A stretch of DNA of 64,000 nt, from positions 14,174,305 through 14,238,304 of the forward strand of contig NC_092631.1 in assembly GCF_039555335.1 (NCBI RefSeq), in the 5' to 3' direction. The notes beneath the pieces were generated by a model that had not been told where the DNA came from, did not search any database, and saw only the letters and a list, made by a program, of their open reading frames with translations. Both the position numbers and the translations under genes were made by a program. Source of the DNA: Amphiura filiformis (lineage: Eukaryota > Echinodermata > Ophiuroidea > Amphilepidida > Amphiuridae). Below, piece by piece: positions 36,701-45,700 of this stretch. How positions within the stretch are numbered: position 1 is the stretch's first letter; the number at the start of each line of letters is the position of its first letter.

Positions 36701-39700
36701 GGTCTTCATAGATTTCTTACTACAGATCTCATGTTTTGTAGCCGTACTCACACTGGATTCTGCCAGACAGGAGGTAAGCCCAATTAAGCAAACTGAGCCC
36801 CATAAATAGATGGGTAAAGGTCATCTCATATTAGTATTCAAGATTACATTTATTTGCATAATTCTTGTATGAAAAGTCCCAAAATATAACATCATGATTA
36901 ACAAACGAAATATGGAGGAGAAAGCCAAAAGGTCAAATGAGGCCAGAAGTCACAGCGAGGGGAGTTTTTTGAGTGACATAATGTGCGTTCACACCCGATC
37001 ACTCAATCGGGAAAACATCTTGCCTGTATATCAGAATTTGATAGTATGCCTAGTATCAAATTGCTACTAGTTGAACTCAAAATCAACTTGGAAGCAAAAC
37101 AATTCATGGTGCTAGAAATGACTGATGGGCGGTAGCGTTTGCAGAATCGCTAATATTTTATCACCATTCACCACCGATTTGTCTCTCGATCACTGCGATT
37201 GCTAGCATGGCACAGGTATTCTAAGCATGGTGGTGGGGGTTAGGCTTTGATTTTTAGTTCTCCTAAACTTACTTATGAGAGTGATACTGAACTCGCCTAG
37301 AATATTCAAAACTTAATAATGTTCAATTCAAGGGTAGATCTATGTCTGCCACAGAATTAGAGGAGAAACAGGACTCGACTGCCATCTTGATACAGGCATG
37401 GAGCAAAAATTGGGGGTGTTCGGTTTCCCTCTGAATGTGCTCGAGGCAATCATTGTCATGCAAGGGCGACATGGATGATGGGTGCATTTGAGAGACGCAC
37501 TTGATGCAACCTGCATGCAATTCCAAGACATTTCGATGTGATGCAGAATTGTTTTCATTCGTCTTCTCACACCATCGACAAGAACCCGAATACCCCCAAT
37601 TTTCTCCCCATGGATGATGGCGCTATTGTATGTGGCAGTATAGAAAGTCTGGTTCTCCTCTAAAAGTGATGGTTCAAATATTAACCATAGTATCTTTCAA
37701 TGATCTTTTTTCTTCAATCAATTATGATTTTGTTTTGATCGTTTATTTACAGAGCAATCGTTATGATGTGATGTGCTGCATTAGTGACAAGAAAGCAGGG
37801 CAACAGGACAAGAAACCAGGCATACTGTACCAATTATTTGAGAAATTTTATGCTCCAGCTATTATGTGGTTACCTTTCAGGATTTTTACTGTAAGTCTAC
37901 AAAACTCATTGCATAATGTGAAGTGTGATTTTAACCCACCCTTCTTATTTTTAACATACGCTTTATATGAAAACACCCTTTATACTGAAAAGCCATAACC
38001 CACCCTTTTCATTTTCAGAAATTATATAAGTACTAAAATCCATGGACGGTGTGTCAACATGTGAAGCTATAGAGGGTGGTAAATAGGCAGCTTGATATTT
38101 TATTCATCCAGCTAGCGATCGGCACACATTTTATTTTTCATGAACGCATTTTACCATAACACACATAAAAGCGATACAACTCAAACCCACACATTTTCTA
38201 AGATTCGGGAAATTCGTGACCCACGCTTTCTAAAGCGTGGGTTGCACTCTATGCATTGTCAGATTTCGATGTTATTAGTTCAGTTTTGTTCCAATTCTGT
38301 AGTCTTACTGCATGTCAGATATGCAAAATTATTCTCTGATTTTCAAATTCATACACTTATGTGATTTTGAAGTTTTTGGGGGAATAATGCAAGGTGTTTA
38401 TTATGCAAAATGTGCGTCTTGCAGTAAATGCAGGATTGTCACCAGCACAAATTTAGTGCCGGCTAATTTATTTACAAGAAAGCACCTGTCTGTGACATGT
38501 GTTAGGGCAATGGCCGCCATGAATGATCAAGTGAATGTGAAGGTTGGTTCGTCCATCAGAAATAGTATGTCTGGTAGACCAGATTTTAATTAAATCTAAA
38601 TTTCAACATATCGTGATGAATGAGAGTGTACATAGTTTGACTTGTGCATTTGGTTTGAAAAATACAATATTTGAACAGAATGTGAGAATCTTGTGTTCAA
38701 CTCAACATGAAATGTTTACTTTTAGATCTGTATGACAATAAATGCATGGCTATTCCAGTTGAAATCCACACTCCCCCTGTTGAAGATTTTGCAAATATCT
38801 TCCACAGGGGGAGTATGTTATTCAAGTGTAATTGGTCAGAGTTAATCATTTTGAAACCCGTACTCCCCCTGTATTATGGCTTTACCTATATATCTTCCAC
38901 GACTGTAGTGATTATTTCAAATGGAAGTTACCCAATTGTCTATTCTATTCAAAACTTATACTCCTTCTGTGGATGACTTTAGTTAAATCTTCCACAGGGG
39001 TAGTGTGGACTTTAAATGGAATAGCCCAATACATGCAAACATGAAAATCTTTGTGATCATTGGAAATAAGGTTGTGCTACAAAAAGTTGAGTAGTGTCGG
39101 TAGTTTTGAAAGATTTTAGCAGTGAATAGCAGTACATAAGCTTATCAATTATTCTTTTCTGATCTGTGTTTTTTCCCTCCACCAGATCATTGTGTTTTCC
39201 TTGATGGCATTCACCAGTGGTGCCATGATGGCTCATATCAGTGTGGGATTAGACCAGAAACTTTCTATGCCCCAGGTAAGTCTGATAATAATGGTATAAC
39301 AACAGCTGTTAATTATCATTGCTTGATAAAACAGGATGTTTTCAATGATCATGTGGCACAGTTGTTACGTTAGTTTCAGTATCGGGTTTTATTTCATCCG
39401 GTATCAAACATATTATAAATAAGATACAATAGAAATAGTGATTAATTATAAATTGTGATGGAGTGTATAGAGCAGTGGATGGGGATCATACTAAACGCAC
39501 AGCATGATGTTATGGCATGCTTTAGTTATAGTTTAACTATATGGGTACAAGCAGTCTGTCAAACAGTTTTTATCTGATCATGGATCCATTAAGAGTTTGA
39601 GCTGATCTCACATATCTGCTTTTGCATCCTTCGTGCATAATTTGTTGTCTCTGTTCTTGTTATTATATGGCATTTATGGCATTTTGTTCCTATGTTTTTT

Positions 39701-42700
39701 TCTTGCTTGTAAAGGACCCAATGGAAATAAGCTTTTCCCAAGGCTTTTTGGGCTATCCTTAGTACTTGTGTTGATTTGTAATTCGTTATATTTCATGTTA
39801 TGCAATATTGATGTGCAATTTATTTAAATTTGTAAAAATAGTAATGTAACTGTATTTTAGTTTGTATTTGTATGTATATACCAAGTACCAAATCAAATCA
39901 TACAATAATGACAAATTAAACGCAAAAACTAAAATAAATTTAGTTGATAGCATCTATAGCCATGATAAGTGTGCCTAAGGCAGCCAATTATGGAAGAAAT
40001 GAACTGGTTTTGATAAACGTTGTAATAACAGGGTACTTGACTATACTGTGGTTCACCTCAAGTTTGGTGGTGATGTCAACTATGCTTTTCGCAGTTGCGC
40101 TGCAAGTGTGCCTACAAATGCCTTTCTACACACTCTGTGCGATTTACTTGAAGCGGAACCAGTATAGGTAAAAGGCCCGTTACAAATTAAAATATTGTAT
40201 GTGTGCAATGTCTTGTTTCTCAAGATGTGCTTCTTATCATATTGTTCTTAACAACAGGATTCGTACATGATCAATTACTTCAACAATCTGTCAACATATC
40301 TGAATGTGGGACCACCAGTTTACTTTGTGGTACGGGACGGTTATGATTACACTGTGGAATCGGAACAGAACATGATTTGTGGAGGGGCAGGGTGTAATGT
40401 TGACTCCCTTTCATCTCAGATTTATCATGCTGCACAATTAGCTCCATAGTAAGTACACAAGGAGGAGTATTAGCACATTTTTACTTTGGCAAAACACAGT
40501 TTGCCGTTCTGCCAACAACTCGCCTGTACACATGCTCTCTAAAACCTAGGATACTTGTGGCCATCAGAGGGCAAGTTTGGGCATCCTGTTGAATAATAAT
40601 AGTATAGGCAGTTTTTATTGAGCTGGATAACAGGTCTACCTGTCTGATACAGTAAAAGTTTTCAGTAGTAACATACTATTATGTCAGAAACCACAGAATT
40701 AGAGAATGAGAACCTGGACTCGACCGCAATCTTAATACCGGCATTGAGGAAAAATTGGGGGTGTTCGGTTTCTCGAGAATGCTCTCGAGGAATTCGTTGT
40801 CATGCAAGTGCGACATCGCATACTAAGCGTAATTTGACACACAGAATTGTTTTCGTTCGCTTTCACAAGCACCGCCTGCAAGATTTAAATTTTAAAACCC
40901 ACAGAAACTCCCCATAGCTGACGTCGCGATTGTACGTGGCGGTATAGGGAGTCCCGGTTCTTCTTCTGTAATTCTGTGTCAGAAACACATCAATTTCAGA
41001 TGTTATGCCAGAAGTACTCATGTGACCATCATGATCTGTTCAGTGTTTGTGATTATTAAAATATCCATATGCTGCACAGTTTGTGAATTACAGTTCTGAA
41101 GGGGGGAGGTTCAGGTTCACACCTAAAATATCTAGACTTTTATCTTTTAGTTCCAGATTTAAATATTGATTTAGAAAACTTTATTTTTTCTAACTTTCCC
41201 AGTACAAGAGTAGCTCATCCAGCTTCTTCATGGATAGACGACTTCTTTGACTGGGCCACCCCAGGAGGTGGTATTACATGCTGTCGAATCTACAACAATA
41301 CTCAAGAATTCTGTCCGGCTACTGTCCAGAATGATTCCTGCTCAGCCTGTAGGCCATCCGAAGAGAAGTATGACAGACCAACGCCTGAAGAATTTCAAGA
41401 ATTTTTACCGTTTTTCCTGGAGGATAATCCTGGGATACAGTGCAGTAAAGGGTGAGAGAACAATGTCATAGCTCATTTTGTTTGAAAACCTAAAAAAGTA
41501 TCATTTAGTATAAAAAGAACAAGCAACAAACCAAAAATGGGTTGTATTTTATTAGAAAGTCTTCTTGTAGGAATTATTAGTATGATCATTGAGTTCTTTG
41601 CTTTTCAAATTTTTATAAAACAGTTTTTTCCCTGGTTTTTTTTTTTCGTGACTTATATTGAATACGTTCATTGATAATGTAAGATTTCCAGAAAATTATA
41701 ATTAAGTCTATACTTTTTCCATACTGGCAATAACACTGTTGCCAAAGTGTATAGCATAAGCAGGCAGTCGCGAAAGTAGTCGAGACTTGAATTTCGAGAA
41801 CCGCTTTGTTGTCGTTACCCCCTGTTAAATTTTGACCTAGGAGATCACTTGCAGCACGTTTTAAAATAGGTGGAATTGATTTTTTTTCTTTAATTGCAGA
41901 GGCCATGCAGCATATGGAAGTGCAGTCACATTTACAAATGAAAACAAAACTAAAGTGGGAGGTAAGACTTGTTTATCAAATAATTGTAATGTGTTTGTTA
42001 TATACTTATGTTTCTTTTAGGTGTAAAGTACCATGTATCGGTATAAAGTTTATGCATTGTCAATGTCACTTATGTCAGAAAATATCTATCTTTCTGGTCA
42101 TTGGAGATGTTTTTTTTGTTTAATCAGGAACTTTCATGAGTGAATATAACTGCCCTGATGATTGTCTTTTGTTAATCCCCTGGACACTACTGGTCATCTA
42201 ACAGCATTTCTGATTGGTTGATAACTTGAAATGCTCATTGCAATTGCCAATTATGACTAGGCTTTAAGGCCAGAGTAAGGGGAGACACATTCGTCCACAC
42301 CCGAATTTGAGATTTCTTGATATTTATCAACACTAAGATGTATTCTTTCACTTGAGACTGATAAAAATACAACTTCCTAATATTTACTTGTATTTTTGCT
42401 TGATTTATTTCACTCTTTTTCAACTCTAAAAAGTCACATGGCTCAAGACAGCTTCGTAAATTGGCGGGAAATAATGAGTCGGCAATGCGCGAATGCGAAA
42501 TATTGTGATTGCGCGCGCGATTCCCGTCGCGGGACGCGGCGCATCTCTGCGCGTAGGCCCAACGCAATCAAGGCGCATTCGGTATGTTGTTAACGGCAGC
42601 AAATGTGATGTAAACAAAAAAAAAATTTGCAGTGAAAAAGCCACTTCGATTTTTTTATTATTTTGCATTTAGGCGCACTAAAAGCAGACATTATAGATTC

Positions 42701-45700
42701 ATTGGTGCAAAAAGACGCATAATTAGACCATGCACCAGATACAGCTTTTACAAGCGTGAAAGTCTTGCTGTTTTAAAATATAAGGACGTTTTGTGCATAA
42801 TTTTGACATTTTTTACTAAAACGCCGATTTCTCAGAGTTCATTTTAACAATATTGTACGATTTTTGTGACAAGATAACTCGAAAATATGCAAGCAAAAGG
42901 TAAACCTTTTGCACTATCGTTAGAGCACATCAAAATCTAGGGAAGGTTTTCTCATTTTTTCAAAATATTTGTTTTGAACAAAAATATACACCATTATGTG
43001 CAATTTTTAGCTTAATAGAGTGACAAAATTGCTTTTTTCACATGTTTTTGCAATATTTCAAAAATAAGACGCAATTTCAAAAAATAAAAAACCTTCCCTA
43101 AGTTCATGTCTCTTCTCCATGAAAAACTAACTAATTTATTTTTACTCCGAACGGATATTTTTTAAGTTGTCACAAAAAAATTGGGGTAAAAAAGTGCATT
43201 TTTGTGATTTTTTCAAAAACTAGAGATTTTTGAACAAATCTGACGTCACCATGGGATTCCTTGACTCATTTCCTTTCCAAAAATGTATAGTTTTATATAC
43301 TTTGGACATACAATTAAAAAATAATGATGCTCGAACAGGGCCGTGTTCTCTCCCATTACTCTGCCCTTAAACTATTTATGGTCAAACTTGCATTTGTAGA
43401 TGATCTTATTAATACCCTTCTTGTTTGGTTCAAAATTGGACACAATATTCATTTTGGCCAATCAGCAGGTAGTTCTCATATGGGGTTAAAGAAAAAAAAT
43501 TCTAACCAAAAAGTGCGGATTCCTATTTGTTTATTTGTTGCTAGTGGAAGGCAAACTTTTGTACTTCAGAATTACTTCACCATGCATCCAACAAAACATT
43601 GATTTTAAGTGCATGATTGTTTGCATTCAACGATAATGCATTGTTCCAATAGCACACACAAATTGTCATTTCAGGCTTTTGCAGATGTATTCTGGCACTA
43701 TTTTGGTCTCTGTGCATGATAAACCAAGATGACGTTTTTTTTGGCTTGAATAAACAGATATGAAAATTTGAAGAGAAAAAATTAGAGGACTCCGCGGGGA
43801 TTAAACCAGTCACCGGATTACCAGTCCAGAATATTTTTAAACCACTTCACTACCCGAGTTCATAGTTGGCACTCGGGCAATCTCAACTCAAATCCACATG
43901 GTAACTCTCTCACTGTGTCAGCCAATTATAATATTAATTAATGAAGAAGGAGGCAGCCTATATGTTCCAACCCAGCAGGGCGTAAGACGATGTGAGACAC
44001 AATCAACATATGTGAGGATCGGAAATTAACTTTGCAAGGCCGAGAAATTGTGCTTTAAACAGGGGTGTGAAATCGCCTCTTTTAAGCTGAATTCCTCTTT
44101 TTTTTGGCAATTTCTTTGAGGCAAAATGTTAGCTTTTTATTTCATTTTCAGCCCATTTTGAGCATATTTCAGTGCTTTTCCTCTTTTTTCCTCATTTTTG
44201 AACAAAGTTCCTCTTTCTTCAATAGAGGCACTCGCACCCCTGTTTAAATGACGCTTTTGGGGGCTCAAGCAAGCTGACATATGAAAATTTTGAGAGAGAA
44301 AAAATTAGCGGGGATTGAACCCCAGTCGCTGGATTACCGGTTCAGAGTCTTACCAAGATAGCAGATTTACCATAGCTTTATGCACCGTACCAAGCTCTTT
44401 GACGTTTGGACTCCTAATCTCTGTAGCCCTTACTGATACATGCCAAGAAGCTAATGTAATTATCCAGAATATTTTCTATTTCGCAAAACCATTAATAATC
44501 TCCTACATGTATTTCCTCCTTTGATTCACAGCAACATACTTCATGACATACCACACTGTATTGAAGAATTCCTCAGATTACATCGCAGCATTGGAGCAAG
44601 GACGTAAAGTCAGCCATAACATATCCAGTATGATCACAAGAACATCACAACTTGATGAGGAATTTAATGTCTTCACATACAGGTAAAGATTAAATCAATG
44701 TGTGAAGTTAATTGGGCTATTCCAGTTGAAATCCATACACCCCCTATGGAAGACATTGCCTTATAAGTACTACACACCTCGATAAATTTATGTCTATTTT
44801 TGCATTTTTCTCAAAACTAATAACACAGTGGTAACAAAAGTTATGTATATTATAGGGGCAAGGAATCCAATTACTACACTTTCAATTTCAGTGACCCAAG
44901 ACAAGCGGTTCGTTATTTATGATAAGAAATAAGGTACCGCTAGGATGTACCTCATTTCCTATCATACATACTGAACCGCTTTGCCTTGAGTCACTGAAAT
45001 TTCAGTGTAGTAATTGGATTCCTTGCCCCAATAATATACATAACTTTTGTTACCAGTGTGTTATTATTTTTGAGAAAATGCACAAATATAGTCACAAATT
45101 TACCACTGGGGTGTAGTTCCCCCTTAATCTCCCACACAGGGGATGTAGATTTCAGATGGAGTCAACCCATTCAGGTAACCACATTTGAAATTAAGGTCAT
45201 ATCTTCCATAGGGGTTGTATGGATTTCAACAGGAATAGCCCATTTTTTGCATAATTCTGTTTCGTGCTTGAAATTTAGGTAAAGCAGGCCGCACTGTAAA
45301 CAAAAACCCCTCTAAAAAAGAGCAACGTTCATAAAATAATTTTGTCAAAATACTGTAGATTGCAAATAGGAATAAAAAGTGTCAATGCTCGAGTTATCAA
45401 AAGTAATAATGGTTCAAATTGTTTTCCTAATTACGCATTTAATGAAAGTACTGTTGAAATCGAAAAATAAAAGCAACAATAGCCACCATTCAGGGGTTGA
45501 TTTAGAAAATCACACCAGCATATAAAAATAAGTTTTATTGCTAAAGGAAGGCTGTAAAAAGTACATGCACAGAGGAAATTTCACATACACAGGCGATGTT
45601 ACATGCACCGATGCATGTGTGAACATAATATATTGAGCACTGCCACCGTTATACATGATCAGTAGATAAGGGAAATTAAGAAAATTGATAAGGGCCAGTA

